A DNA stretch of 64,000 nucleotides, from NCBI RefSeq assembly GCF_005930355.1, contig NZ_VDBO01000001.1:841339-905338 (forward strand), written 5' to 3'. The DNA is from Paenibacillus sinopodophylli (lineage in GTDB: Bacteria > Bacillota > Bacilli > Paenibacillales > Paenibacillaceae). The position numbers were made by a program, and so were the translations under genes. Below are positions 24,257 through 33,153 of the stretch, one piece after another (the first letter of the stretch is position 1; every line of letters starts with the position of its first letter). The notes under the pieces were generated by a model that saw only the letters and a program-made list of their open reading frames with translations, was not told where the DNA came from and ran no database searches.

Positions 24257-24673
24257 TTATTCCTTTAAAAAATAACCTAATGAACGCTTTAAATCAACTA
24301 AAAGCTTCTTAGGTGCTTTTGTCAGATAGGCATCTTGTATAACCCCGACAAGATCATGCCATTCCGCATCGCGATCCAATCGAACTCCAATCCAGCCCAA
24401 GTGCCCAACGTAGCCGGGACGGAAATAGACAGCTGAATCGGATTCGATTAGCTGGGCTTGCATACCTTCTGGTGCCGCGCACCATAGAGCAACCTTCCCA
24501 TCGTTATGATGATTGTTATGGAACTGCACGAATGATTTCTTCTCAGCTACAAAAAAAGTCGGCGCTCCATGGCTAATACGCTCGCTAGTTCCGGGGAAAG
24601 ACAAACATAACGCTCTGACTCGGTCGAGTATTTCACTATAATCAAAAAAATGTTCATTCTCATCCTGTTCCAA
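24257..24673 (-). CDS. MmcQ/YjbR family protein
   Basis: A 138-residue YjbR-like protein: RALCLSFPGTSERISHGAPTFFVAEKKSFVQF, then a strand-rich middle (VALWCAAPEG) and VYFRPGYVGHLGWIGVRLDRD. The fold resembles the CyaY-like domain and is thought to bind DNA or ligands. I start at TTG 24673 because GGAGG lies 9 bases before it; the longer frame begins with an unrelated Arg/Cys-rich segment. Its last codons contain the ribosome site of hisA. Confidence 0.8.
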   Translation of the reverse strand: MEQDENEHFFDYSEILDRVRALCLSFPGTSERISHGAPTFFVAEKKSFVQFHNNHHNDGKVALWCAAPEGMQAQLIESDSAVYFRPGYVGHLGWIGVRLDRDAEWHDLVGVIQDAYLTKAPKKLLVDLKRSLGYFLKE

Positions 24674-24789
24674 GCAGCAGCGCCTCCGTCCGAATTGTAC
24701 ATCTTGGAAGTATTTTACCACAAGGTGCATGCTTTTGCTTAAATCATGCAAGGGTTATAACGTAGCTTCGGTTAATTGATACTCAAATA

Positions 24790-25173
24790 TTAACTCCCAA
24801 ACAAAACATCGATTATGGAGCCCAGTTTCCCTACCTTATGACCTTCTAGAACATTCGGATCATATACCTCCACAGAGCCACAATTCCTACAAGATACGAA
24901 CAAATAGTGGTTGTGCTGGATATCAAGCAGCTTACTCAAACCTGCACCAGTCATTGCGACTTCTTTAATCATACAATCCGTTTCGTTACATTTAGCACAC
25001 TTGAAGTTATTTTCGATTACTTCATTAACGGTTACTTCCTCCATACTAGCATGGCTACCCACATGTATCTCTGATGGAAAATCTTCTTCCGTGACCTCGT
25101 ATAGTTTATTTCTACAGTTTGGGCATCTTCCCTTTACAATCTCCACTTCATGGTTACACCATGGGCATTCCAC
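24790..25173 (-). CDS. Zinc-ribbon protein
   Basis: A 127-residue protein with four Cys pairs: CPWC and CPNC form one ribbon at residues 3-19, and CAKC and CRNC a second at about 57-100. The sequence between them is acidic. GTG is the start, with AAGGAG 10 bases before it. Similar Bacillales proteins are annotated as nucleic-acid-binding zinc-ribbon proteins; no function is established. Confidence 0.75.
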   Translation of the reverse strand: MECPWCNHEVEIVKGRCPNCRNKLYEVTEEDFPSEIHVGSHASMEEVTVNEVIENNFKCAKCNETDCMIKEVAMTGAGLSKLLDIQHNHYLFVSCRNCGSVEVYDPNVLEGHKVGKLGSIIDVLFGS

Positions 25174-25341
25174 TTCACTATCACTCCTTCTGTAAAGTAC
25201 TTAATACAAAACAGCGTCGAATATTCAGACGGGATAGGTGTGCTGACACATCCATAGCTTTAATGAGTTGCTCTATAGCTGATTAACATGAAATGCTCTC
25301 CGTCTAATCATTCGATTACGGTGTTTCAATATCCTTCCAGT

Positions 25342-25455
25342 TTATTGAAATGAAACCTCAAGCTGCAAGTTAACCTGACCGTTTGCGTAATCAATTCCAG
25401 TTGCACATTTGATTTTCAACTAACGATCATGTTGTAATTTGTAGTCGATGCTCAT
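25342..25455 (-). pseudogene. Possible gene remnant with one in-frame stop
   Basis: An ATG with GGGAG 6 bases before it opens MSIDYKLQHDR, then a TAG, then 25 further codons (LKIKCATGIDYANGQVNLQ...SFQ) before TAA. The alternating strand pattern looks like the end of a small beta protein. It lies 14 bases after the MFS gene on the same strand. The rest of the 295-nt gap shows nothing. The case for a former gene is weak. Confidence 0.3.
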
Positions 25456-25468
25456 TTACAACTCCCAT

Positions 25469-26665
25469 TTATGCCACTATTTGAAGCTTGTCCCTCTGTT
25501 CAAGCTTCATGCTTATACCCGTTAGTACGACAGCCATAGTAACCATAATGCCTCCGAACCATGGGGTATGAATGAGGCCGATTGAATCGGTAACGACTCC
25601 GCCCAAATAGGCACCAATGGCAATGCCGGCATTGAAGGCCGCAATGTTGATCGCTGATGCGACATCGACCCCGCCAGGCATCAAGCGCTCAGCCAGCATA
25701 ACGACATAAACCTGAAGCCCTGCTACGTTCATGAAGTGGAAAAAACCCATGCCAAGAATCGTGAGCAATGCTGCTACTTTGAAAGACACCGTGAAGGATA
25801 ACACAAATAGCACCGCAGCTTGAATGATAAACATATAGAACAGCGTTTGAAGCGGCTTGTGATTAGCAAGCTTGCCACCAATCATGTTTCCAACCGCAAT
25901 CGCTATACCATACACCAAAAGAATCACTGTGACATCCTTCTGCCTGAACCCGGATATTTCTTGAAGCAAAGGGGCTAAATAAGTAAAGACAGCGAACGTC
26001 CCCCCATAACCAAGTGCAGTAATGAAAAACATAAGCAGCAATCTGCTGCTCGTAAACAACTTTAACTGCTCACCCATTGTAATCGGTGTTCCTTTGTGTA
26101 AATCAGATGGAACAAGGATGATGTTGGCAACAAAGGCAATTAAGCCTACAATTACAATCGCGATAAAAGCGGCTCTCCAACCTAGCTGCTGTCCGATATA
26201 CGTGCCAATGGGAACGCCCGTAATCGTAGCAACCGTAAGTCCTGTGAACATGATTGCAATTGCACTAGCTCTACGATTCTGAGGTACAACATCAGCAGCG
26301 ATCGTGGAGCCGATTGACATGAACACGCCATGCGACAAGGCCGATATAATTCTGGCAATCAGAAGCCATTCAATCGTCGTTGCTGCAGCAGCCATCGTGT
26401 TGCCGATCATAAAGACAACCATAATCCAAAGCAGCAGCGCTTTCCTCGGTATTTTAGTCGATAAGGATGTAAGGATTGGTGCCCCGAAGGTAACGCCAAG
26501 CGCATACAAAGTAACCGTTAATCCTGCCGTTGTAACCGATATATTCAAATCCTCCGAGATGAGCGGCAGCAAGCCGACACTTATAAATTCCGTCGTTCCT
26601 ATAGCAAATGCACTGACCGCTAAAGCAAGCAGCGCTAAAGTGCTTCTTCTTTTTTCTATTGTCAT
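25469..26665 (-). CDS. MFS efflux transporter, AraJ/NepI type (DHA1)
   Basis: A 398-residue, 12-helix major facilitator. Helix 1 carries FAIGTTEFISVGLLPLIS, loop 2-3 has the TKIPRKA variant of the GxxxDRxGRR motif, and SHGVFMSIGSTIAADVVP and LTVATITGVPIGTYIGQQLGWR are the motifs of helices 4 and 5. The family exports sugars, nucleosides or drugs. The start at 26665 has GGGGAG 7 bases upstream. It is divergent from an HxlR regulator with two palindromes between, so it is probably that regulator's target. Confidence 0.88.
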   Translation of the reverse strand: MTIEKRRSTLALLALAVSAFAIGTTEFISVGLLPLISEDLNISVTTAGLTVTLYALGVTFGAPILTSLSTKIPRKALLLWIMVVFMIGNTMAAAATTIEWLLIARIISALSHGVFMSIGSTIAADVVPQNRRASAIAIMFTGLTVATITGVPIGTYIGQQLGWRAAFIAIVIVGLIAFVANIILVPSDLHKGTPITMGEQLKLFTSSRLLLMFFITALGYGGTFAVFTYLAPLLQEISGFRQKDVTVILLVYGIAIAVGNMIGGKLANHKPLQTLFYMFIIQAAVLFVLSFTVSFKVAALLTILGMGFFHFMNVAGLQVYVVMLAERLMPGGVDVASAINIAAFNAGIAIGAYLGGVVTDSIGLIHTPWFGGIMVTMAVVLTGISMKLEQRDKLQIVA

Positions 26666-26764
26666 GATTTTTCTCCCCAATCCCTCTTCTTCTGCTGGAA
26701 ATCGTTATAGCTTAGATCGGCCGATGAATGTTATTATCGTTTATACCGAGGGATTTAACTAGTA

Positions 26765-26780
26765 CGTACTTATAAGTACG
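26765..26780. promoter_or_regulatory. HxlR-type palindrome 1
   Basis: CGTACTTATAAGTACG is a perfect 16-bp palindrome in the divergent region between the MFS pump and hxlR. The TACT...AGTA halves are those of YodB/HypR-like operators. Confidence 0.6.
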
Positions 26781-26782
26781 AT

Positions 26783-26800
26783 AGGTACTTTTTAGTACCT
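26783..26800. promoter_or_regulatory. HxlR-type palindrome 2
   Basis: AGGTACT-TTTT-AGTACCT, a perfect inverted repeat 2 bases after palindrome 1. It also contains the TACT...AGTA halves and lies 27 bases before the hxlR start. Confidence 0.6.
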
Positions 26801-26826
26801 GTATAGAGAGATAAGGGAGAATGACC

Positions 26827-27189
26827 ATGAATCATAAAAAATATAATGTACCTGTTGAAGCAACCCTTGAGGTGATCGGCGGGAAATGGAAATGCATCAT
26901 TCTCTGCCATCTTACACAAGGCAAGAAACGGACGAGCGAGCTAAAGCGCCTGCTCCCTGATATCACTCAGAAGATGCTGACTCAGCAGCTAAGAGAGCTT
27001 GAAGTCGACAGCATTATTGAAAGAATCGTGTATAATCAGGTACCGCCTAAAGTAGAGTACCAGCTTACCCCCTATGGGCAAAGTCTAAAGAGCATCTTAG
27101 ACTCGCTGTCTGCTTGGGGTGAGCATCATCTGGATAAAGTATTCGGAAACAAATCTGATGTCCTCGAAGAAAACATTTTCAATAAATAA
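26827..27189 (+). CDS. HxlR family transcriptional regulator
   Basis: A 120-residue winged-helix protein: CNxxx-type start is absent, but VPVEATLEVIGGKWKCIILCHLTQGKKRTSELKRLLPDITQKMLTQQLRELE and VEYQLTPYGQSL are standard HxlR. One cysteine (C27 in KWKCIILC) and another four residues later could sense thiol-reactive compounds, as in YodB. The ATG at 26827 has AGGGAG 7 bases before it. It probably represses the divergent MFS pump. Confidence 0.87.
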   Translation: MNHKKYNVPVEATLEVIGGKWKCIILCHLTQGKKRTSELKRLLPDITQKMLTQQLRELEVDSIIERIVYNQVPPKVEYQLTPYGQSLKSILDSLSAWGEHHLDKVFGNKSDVLEENIFNK

Positions 27190-27234
27190 AACCATTTCCA
27201 GAACGCCGGCAGGGCAGCTGAAAATGGTTTTATT
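27185..27234. terminator. Bidirectional terminator
   Basis: AATAAAACCATTT and AAATGGTTTTATT form a 13-bp stem overlapping the hxlR stop codon, with further pairing inside (CAG/CTG). It serves hxlR and the converging oxalate decarboxylase gene. Confidence 0.75.
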
Positions 27235-27239
27235 ATCGA

Positions 27240-28436
27240 CTATTTAGGTTCATAACCGTACCCGGGATACTTTACGACAGGCCATTTTTGTTTACGTAGC
27301 GCATCCAGCAGCTCGCTGCCAACATTTAAGTTGCTTTGAACGAGCTCGCGCGCTGTCAATGCCATCCATTGGTTCAACGAAACATCCACGAATCGGTCAC
27401 TCTTGAACATCTCAAGAAGCCATAAGGACTGCTCTCCTGTATTTTGAATGTAGTGGCCGTACGCGAATGGAACATATCCCACATCTCCAGCTCGGTAATC
27501 AAAGGTACGGGCAACGCCATTACCAGCAAATACCGTCATACGTCCTTGCCCAGCCAAATAATATTGCCACTCATCATTGTTCGGATGCCAATGCAGCTCT
27601 CTCATCCCGCCAGGCTCGACTTCGACCAAAGCAGCTGCAATCGTCTTCGAGATTGGAAAGTTTGAAGAGTCTACAATTCTTACGCTGCCCCCAGATGTGC
27701 GCAGCGGTGTCTGTGCGAGCAGACGATGCTTGAAGCTTAAAGGTATTGTCCCGTATGGCGAGGGAACCTTCTGGCCATCAATCGTTCCCGGAACTTGATC
27801 TTGATAGATGTACACCTGATCATCAGGAATTTGCGAGAAAGCAGTCTCTGGTACACCGAAATTGGCTGAAAGCACCTCCTTTGGTGTATGTGCGAACCAA
27901 TCCGATATAGACAAGGTGTTAAGATCCGAGAAGCTTCCATCATCAAAAACGAGCAAAAACTCGCAGCCATCTTCCAATCCTTGAATGGAATGAGGGATGC
28001 CTGGCGGGAAATACCATAGATCGCCTTCACTAATATCGGCAATGAAATTCCGTCCCATCTGATCAACCGAAGTTATTCTAGCACTGCCAAGCAGCATATA
28101 AGCCCATTCTGCTTGCTGATGCCAATGCAATTCTCTGACGCCGCCGGCTGTCAGGCTCATATTGACTGCTGCCAGCGTCGTAGCGATAGGAAAGTCGCGA
28201 ACGGTAATTTCTCTTGACCATCCACCGTTGTTAAGCTGCATATGCGTATCTGAGAACGAAAACTTTAAATTAGGCAAGAGCCCTGAATCGGTAACGGGCG
28301 GGACGAACATATTCGGATTCTCTCTATCTCGCATAATGTCACGCGGACCGCGGTCAACGTTGCCTGCCCCGTCGCTCCGTCTTATTGGCTCGGGAATAGG
28401 TCCATTCCTTGTCTGATTTCGTAAATCTCCTTCCAT
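27240..28436 (-). CDS. oxdC: Bicupin oxalate decarboxylase family protein
   Basis: This 398-residue protein has two cupins. The first has metal ligands [10 protein letters not shown] and a late His in PHSIQG; the second has [11 protein letters not shown] and His in GHYIQN. The family converts oxalate to formate and CO2 with manganese. The N-terminal lid loop, SENST in B. subtilis OxdC, reads SDLNT here, so the catalytic lid glutamate is replaced by aspartate. AAGGAGGGG precedes the ATG at 28436. No signal peptide is seen; OxdD-like spore localisation is possible. Confidence 0.87.
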   Translation of the reverse strand: MEGDLRNQTRNGPIPEPIRRSDGAGNVDRGPRDIMRDRENPNMFVPPVTDSGLLPNLKFSFSDTHMQLNNGGWSREITVRDFPIATTLAAVNMSLTAGGVRELHWHQQAEWAYMLLGSARITSVDQMGRNFIADISEGDLWYFPPGIPHSIQGLEDGCEFLLVFDDGSFSDLNTLSISDWFAHTPKEVLSANFGVPETAFSQIPDDQVYIYQDQVPGTIDGQKVPSPYGTIPLSFKHRLLAQTPLRTSGGSVRIVDSSNFPISKTIAAALVEVEPGGMRELHWHPNNDEWQYYLAGQGRMTVFAGNGVARTFDYRAGDVGYVPFAYGHYIQNTGEQSLWLLEMFKSDRFVDVSLNQWMALTARELVQSNLNVGSELLDALRKQKWPVVKYPGYGYEPK

Positions 28437-28651
28437 ACTTCCCCTCCTTGACGATAAGCACAAGCTTCCATTCATGGTTATCCTATACAATTTATGATGG
28501 GGGAAATTCAAATATGCAGGACATGCAAATGCTTATCTACGAATCTGCCAGCTATGAAACTTCTCGAATGGTTTATACGTCAAAGTAAAATACAACAGCT
28601 GGTATGTGATCGTAGAAACAAGGGGATATTGCAAAAAGGGAGGTTTTTACG

Positions 28652-29914
28652 ATGCTGAAGCAAACGATCGCTTTGTCCTTATTACTGCTGCTTGGAGCAG
28701 CCTGCAGCTCTAATCCTGCTGCTGAGAACATTCCAACATCTCCGGCTGCCAGCATAAGTCCAACAACAGCGCCTACGAATTCACCTACAGCGCAGCCTAC
28801 AATAGAGCCGCCTCCAGTAACTGATCCACTCCAAGAAACCATCAAGACGATGACATTAGATGAGAAAATAGGCCAGCTTGTTCTAATTGGAGTCGAAGGA
28901 ACCGAGCTGCAAGCACCAACGACGGATTTGATTGACAACTTCCATGTAGGCGGTTTTATCCTATACAAATATAATATTATCGATGCTGAGCAAACCTTAA
29001 AGCTTCTCAACCAGCTCAAGGAACGAAACAAGCCCAGCAAAGCTCCGCTCTGGCTCAGCATTGATCAAGAAGGCGGGAAAGTAAGCCGCATGCCTGAGCA
29101 GTTCACGAAAACTCCAACAGCCGCCTCAATCGGCAAGGCAAACAATCAGAGCTACACCCGCGGGATCGGACAAGCACTTGGAGCAGAGATACGTGCGCTG
29201 GGCTTCAATATGGATTTCGCCCCGGTGCTTGATATTAATAGCAATCCTGCGAACCCTGTTATCGGCAATCGTTCCTTCGGTTCACACGCAGAAACCGTCA
29301 TCACACACGGTATCGAGACAATGAAGGCGATTCAATCGGAAAAAATAGCCGCGGTCGTGAAACATTTTCCAGGGCATGGGGATACATCCGTTGATTCGCA
29401 TCTCGACTTGCCAGTCGTGAACAAATCATTGGCAGAGCTAACCACATTCGAGCTCCTTCCATTCATGGAAGCGATTCGCCAAGATGCCGATGCCATTATG
29501 GTCGCTCACCTGCTCATTCCTAGTATCGATAAAACCTACCCTTCCTCTTTGTCCAAATCCGTCATTACCGACCTTCTGCGCAAAAAATTAGGCTACGACG
29601 GCGTCGTGATCACGGATGATATGACGATGGGCGGGATTACGGATCATTTCGACGTTGGAGAAGCTGCGGTCAAATCTATTCAAGCAGGCAGTGACATCAT
29701 CTTGATAGGTCATGATTACGATACACAAATAGCAGTCCTCAAGTCGCTGAAGCTCGCCGCTCGCGATGGTGTTATTACGAAGGACGCATTGGAGCAAAGT
29801 GTGTATCGCATACTATCCTTGAAGCAGAAATACGAGCTGCAAGATGAATCGATAGCATCGGTTGACATCAAAGCCGTCAACCAACAAATCCAAAGCGCTT
29901 TACAGGCTAAATGA
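28652..29914 (+). CDS. nagZ: Beta-N-acetylhexosaminidase, GH3 family lipoprotein
   Basis: A 420-residue lipoprotein (lipobox LLGAAC) with a Pro/Thr-rich linker at residues 24-65 and a GH3 barrel. Visible are LWLSIDQEGGKVSRMP, the NagZ signature KHFPGHGDTSVDSHLDLP with its catalytic His, and the nucleophile Asp in VITDDMTMGG. Gram-positive NagZ (YbbD) removes GlcNAc from muropeptides outside the cell. It lacks the long C-terminal amidase partner domain of B. subtilis NagZ. AGGGAGG lies before the ATG. Confidence 0.9.
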   Translation: MLKQTIALSLLLLLGAACSSNPAAENIPTSPAASISPTTAPTNSPTAQPTIEPPPVTDPLQETIKTMTLDEKIGQLVLIGVEGTELQAPTTDLIDNFHVGGFILYKYNIIDAEQTLKLLNQLKERNKPSKAPLWLSIDQEGGKVSRMPEQFTKTPTAASIGKANNQSYTRGIGQALGAEIRALGFNMDFAPVLDINSNPANPVIGNRSFGSHAETVITHGIETMKAIQSEKIAAVVKHFPGHGDTSVDSHLDLPVVNKSLAELTTFELLPFMEAIRQDADAIMVAHLLIPSIDKTYPSSLSKSVITDLLRKKLGYDGVVITDDMTMGGITDHFDVGEAAVKSIQAGSDIILIGHDYDTQIAVLKSLKLAARDGVITKDALEQSVYRILSLKQKYELQDESIASVDIKAVNQQIQSALQAK

Positions 29915-29917
29915 ACA

Positions 29918-29957
29918 GAAAGGCGCAGACCTCAACGCTGAGTGGTCTGTGCCTTTC
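29918..29957. terminator. Terminator after nagZ
   Basis: GAAAGGCGCAGACC pairs with GGTCTGTGCCTTTC (one G-U pair) around a 12-nt loop, 3 bases after the nagZ stop. Confidence 0.8.
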
Positions 29958-29997
29958 ATAATCTCACCCTAAGGACTACCTACTTCATAAACGGAGC

Positions 29998-30774
29998 TTA
30001 CAGCCCTAGAATATGATATCCTGCATCTACATGAAGCACTTCACCTGTTATACCTCTGGATAGGCTGCTAAGCAGGAACATCGTTGCGTCGCCCACCTCA
30101 TCTTGATCGATGTTACGGCGAAGTGGGGCCCGCTCTTCAATTGTAGACATAATATCATTAAAGCCGGATACGCCTTTGGCAGCAAGTGTACGGATCGGAC
30201 CAGCCGACACAGCGTTCACCCGAATACCGTATTTCCCTAGATCCTCTGCCAAATACATCACACTTGCTTCCAGTGCAGCTTTGGCAACACCCATTACGTT
30301 ATAGTTTTTCACGACCCGCTCCGCGCCGATATACGTTTGGGTAACGATACTTCCGCCCTCTGTCATCAGCTTCTTCGCTTCGCGCGCTACAGCAACTAAG
30401 GAATAGGAGCTGGAATTTTGCGCAAGCAGATATCCTTCTCTCGTAGTATCCACGTATTCGCCTTGAAGCTCGTCTTTATCGGCGAAAGCCAAAGAATGTA
30501 CAACGCCGTGAATGACGCCTATGTTTTTCTGAATATCTTCAAATGCTGCGATGACACTGCTGTCATCAACCACGTCGCAAGAAACCTTCAGCAATGCTTC
30601 AATCTGATGCTGCTCCAGCAGCTTATTCAGCTTATCGAGCGATCTTTCCTTACGATAGGTGAATACCAGCTTTGCTCCTTGCTTATGCAGGGATTTGGCA
30701 ACCCCCCAAGCGATACTGCGGTCATTCGCTACACCCATCACTACAATTACTTTGTCATTCATTAAGTTAGACAT
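29998..30774 (-). CDS. fabI: Enoyl-ACP reductase FabI
   Basis: A 258-residue short-chain dehydrogenase of the FabI type, which reduces enoyl-ACP in the last step of fatty acid elongation. GVANDRSIAWGVAKSL is the FabI dinucleotide loop. The catalytic Tyr-x6-Tyr/Lys pattern appears in TYIGAERVVKNYNVMGVAKAAL, and SAGPIRTLAAKG follows. AGGAGG lies 6 bases before the ATG. It is a single gene; no FapR-type site was recognised upstream. The hydrophobic pocket near residue 95 should set triclosan sensitivity. Confidence 0.92.
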   Translation of the reverse strand: MSNLMNDKVIVVMGVANDRSIAWGVAKSLHKQGAKLVFTYRKERSLDKLNKLLEQHQIEALLKVSCDVVDDSSVIAAFEDIQKNIGVIHGVVHSLAFADKDELQGEYVDTTREGYLLAQNSSSYSLVAVAREAKKLMTEGGSIVTQTYIGAERVVKNYNVMGVAKAALEASVMYLAEDLGKYGIRVNAVSAGPIRTLAAKGVSGFNDIMSTIEERAPLRRNIDQDEVGDATMFLLSSLSRGITGEVLHVDAGYHILGL

Positions 30775-30881
30775 GCTGTTCCTCCTGTAATGCTATCTCA
30801 TTTAAAAATCGTAAACCAATCCAACATGCATTGATATCATAGGATACAATGCCTTTTTTGGCTAAAACCTGCTTTTAACTG

Positions 30882-31949
30882 TTAACCGAACATTTTCTCA
30901 AGAAAGAGTAAAGGTTCATGTTGAAAATCAGAGAATTTCCCCAAGTAGCCATATTCCTTATGCTCAACGTCATAAACGCCGATTCCTTTCTTACTCTTGT
31001 CCCAGACGACATGTAAATGAGAATATTGATCGACTTCCGCGGATAGTCGGATCAGCTTCTGCCGTCCCGCTTTCAGCTCTACTGTGTCAACAAGCGTCAA
31101 AAAATCCACATAACGAACATCCAACTCATTAGCTGGCAGCTTTATTCGAAGGTTGTTGCTTGTTAGAAACGCAATTAGGTCGTTTGGGAGCCCGTACCCT
31201 TTTAAAGTATACAGCTTATTACTTATGTCGTGGAAATCAGAGTGCTCCAAGCCCTTCAAGTATTCCGCCATTTCGATATTCTTCGCAGTTATTGCAATCG
31301 TATAGGCTCGTTCCCCATCCTTTTCGGCAATCGTAACATCCGCACCACGCTCTACCAAATATTTCACCATTGCCAAACTGTTCATTCTCGCAGCCACGGT
31401 CACAGGAGTAGCCTTATAGGGATAAATCATATCAGCTTCATTAAAATTAATATCCACACCATGGTCCAGCAAATATTCGATCAACTTCTTGTCCTGATCG
31501 GCTACTGCTTTGCGCAGCAGCTTGCCACCATACTTCACGATATCCAGTCCTAGCTCACGAAGGAGCGGGATGTTTCGTTTGTTTCCATAATACGCTTCAT
31601 CGTAAGCATTCGACTTGACCTCATTTACTAGCGTAAGCTTCGCCCCTTTTTCATGAATATAACGCACGAGCGGCTCATCACCGTAGCGAATGGCAAGCAG
31701 AATGGCAGGACTCTGTTTGGAGTTAAGCTCTGCTCCGTGCTCCACTAACATCTTGACGGCATCCAGCTTATTTAATATTAGTGCAATATCCAGCAGTGTT
31801 ACAATCGAATATCTGCCTAAAGCAAGCTGCTCACTCACCTCACGACCAGCCTTCAGCATCGCTTCAAGCTCTGCGCTCTTGCCTTCGTAGATTAACATGC
31901 ACATATCAGGTAGTGTTTCAAAGTTTCCCAAATCCCCGATTTTATACAT
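30882..31949 (-). CDS. Ankyrin-repeat protein with SUKH-like C-terminal domain
   Basis: This 355-residue cytoplasmic protein has about six ankyrin repeats (residues 25-235, such as KLDAVKMLVEHGAELN, DKKLIEYLLDHGVDIN and SLAMVKYLVERGADV). A C-terminal domain of about 100 residues has LPNDLIAFLTSNN, DFLTLVDTVELKAGRQKLIRLS and HLHVVWDKSKKGIGVYD, which resembles SMI1/KNR4 (SUKH) domains. SUKH proteins are common immunity proteins of toxin systems. No toxin gene is adjacent. GAGGAGG precedes the ATG. Confidence 0.78.
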   Translation of the reverse strand: MYKIGDLGNFETLPDMCMLIYEGKSAELEAMLKAGREVSEQLALGRYSIVTLLDIALILNKLDAVKMLVEHGAELNSKQSPAILLAIRYGDEPLVRYIHEKGAKLTLVNEVKSNAYDEAYYGNKRNIPLLRELGLDIVKYGGKLLRKAVADQDKKLIEYLLDHGVDINFNEADMIYPYKATPVTVAARMNSLAMVKYLVERGADVTIAEKDGERAYTIAITAKNIEMAEYLKGLEHSDFHDISNKLYTLKGYGLPNDLIAFLTSNNLRIKLPANELDVRYVDFLTLVDTVELKAGRQKLIRLSAEVDQYSHLHVVWDKSKKGIGVYDVEHKEYGYLGKFSDFQHEPLLFLEKMFG

Positions 31950-32079
31950 GTATCCTTGCCTCCTCGTTCATCCACATGGCAAAATGCTAGGCATTGTGCC
32001 ACTGTTCTATACTAACGATTGATGCTGCGATATTCAACTTCTAATTGTTAGATAGATTCAACATCGCTGGCGGGCACTG

Positions 32080-32538
32080 CTATAGCTGCTTCTCCAAACA
32101 AACGCTGCTTTCATTATCCCGATAGGGACCGAATCGGTCGATAGAGAGATAGCCGTGTTTGCGATAAAAGCTTAACGCCTCAGGCTGCGCATCGCCTGCT
32201 TCCAGCTTCATGCTATGGAAATGCATCGTTTTCGCTTTCACTTCCAGCTCCATCAATAGATGTTTTGCAATTCCTCGATTTCGGTAAGATGCTTCTACAA
32301 AGAAACGTTTGAGTTCAGTAGAGTCCGCGTCATACGGCTTGATGGCTCCGCAGCCTACAGGAACATCGTCCCAATAAGCAACTAGGAACTGCACATCATT
32401 GATTTTCTCATCTGTGAAATCTAGTATGAATATTTCTTCGGCGGGGTAACGCTCCAGCAAATCCAGATCGAGCTGACGGATTAATTGATGCAAATCCTCA
32501 TGGTCTGGCGTAACCGCGATTATTGTTAAATGCTCCAT
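32080..32538 (-). CDS. GNAT family N-acetyltransferase
   Basis: A 152-residue acetyltransferase: VAYWDDVPVGCGAIKP, the acetyl-CoA loop VEASYRNRGIAKHLLMELE, and MKLEAGDAQPEALSFYRKHGYLSIDRFGPYRDN. It is similar to PaiA/YsnE-like enzymes acting on small molecules. AGGAG lies before the ATG. Confidence 0.87.
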   Translation of the reverse strand: MEHLTIIAVTPDHEDLHQLIRQLDLDLLERYPAEEIFILDFTDEKINDVQFLVAYWDDVPVGCGAIKPYDADSTELKRFFVEASYRNRGIAKHLLMELEVKAKTMHFHSMKLEAGDAQPEALSFYRKHGYLSIDRFGPYRDNESSVCLEKQL

Positions 32539-32604
32539 TTATTCTGCTCCTAGTTGTTCATTTGGAGTCATACAATAGACTCATACTGTTCATTTATTTA
32601 TGCG

Positions 32605-33141
32605 TCAGTCAGCAGCGAGTAGTTCTTTAATTAAGGCAATACTATTGGCCGCTCTTTGGTTCAAGGCACGCTTATCCTTGAGACCCAGCGTTTCAAGCTC
32701 ATGCCCAGGATCGATAACAAGCGGCTTGGATATAACGTCACTGAGAAGATCAGCGGCAGTTTTATACGCTCTGTGAAGCAGCTCCGTCTCTGTATTCTCT
32801 CGTACCAGCTTGACGATCGCAACGATATTTTCCGCAAACATCAGCTTAACGACACTGTCCGATGACATGACGTGCCGGGCAGCGAAGGAAATCACATGGT
32901 CTAATATTTGGCTATCCGAATCGTTTTTAGCAATAGCTGCGAGCTCTAGCACAGCATCCCAGCTGCGAATAGACAGGGCAGCAGCATTTTGGCTAATCAA
33001 CTCTTGGTACCATGCTGCTTCCTCTTCTTTCGTAATTTCATAGAGCTTATAAGCCTCGTAGACCCCAGCACGGCTCATCTGAAAATAGTTACCATAATAC
33101 GTATGAAACCATAGCTTTGCTTGATTCAATGAATCTTCCAT
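32605..33141 (-). CDS. Alpha-helical protein of unknown function
   Basis: A 178-residue protein, nearly all helical, beginning MEDSLNQAKLWFHTYYGNYFQMSRAG and containing LYEITKEEEAAWYQELI. No signal peptide, membrane segment or catalytic motif is visible. The repeated helix pairs resemble a HEAT-like bundle. It lies 12 bases downstream of the ADP-ribosylglycohydrolase gene with GGTGGAGA before the ATG, so the two are probably co-expressed. I do not recognise the family. Confidence 0.7.
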   Translation of the reverse strand: MEDSLNQAKLWFHTYYGNYFQMSRAGVYEAYKLYEITKEEEAAWYQELISQNAAALSIRSWDAVLELAAIAKNDSDSQILDHVISFAARHVMSSDSVVKLMFAENIVAIVKLVRENTETELLHRAYKTAADLLSDVISKPLVIDPGHELETLGLKDKRALNQRAANSIALIKELLAAD

Positions 33142-33153
33142 CTAATCTCCACC

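Noticed and set aside
32560..32590. Possible fifth copy of the GAGTCAT motif near 32568
   Set aside because: GAGTCAT is present but TAGCT is not found five bases before it, and no -10 follows at the right distance.
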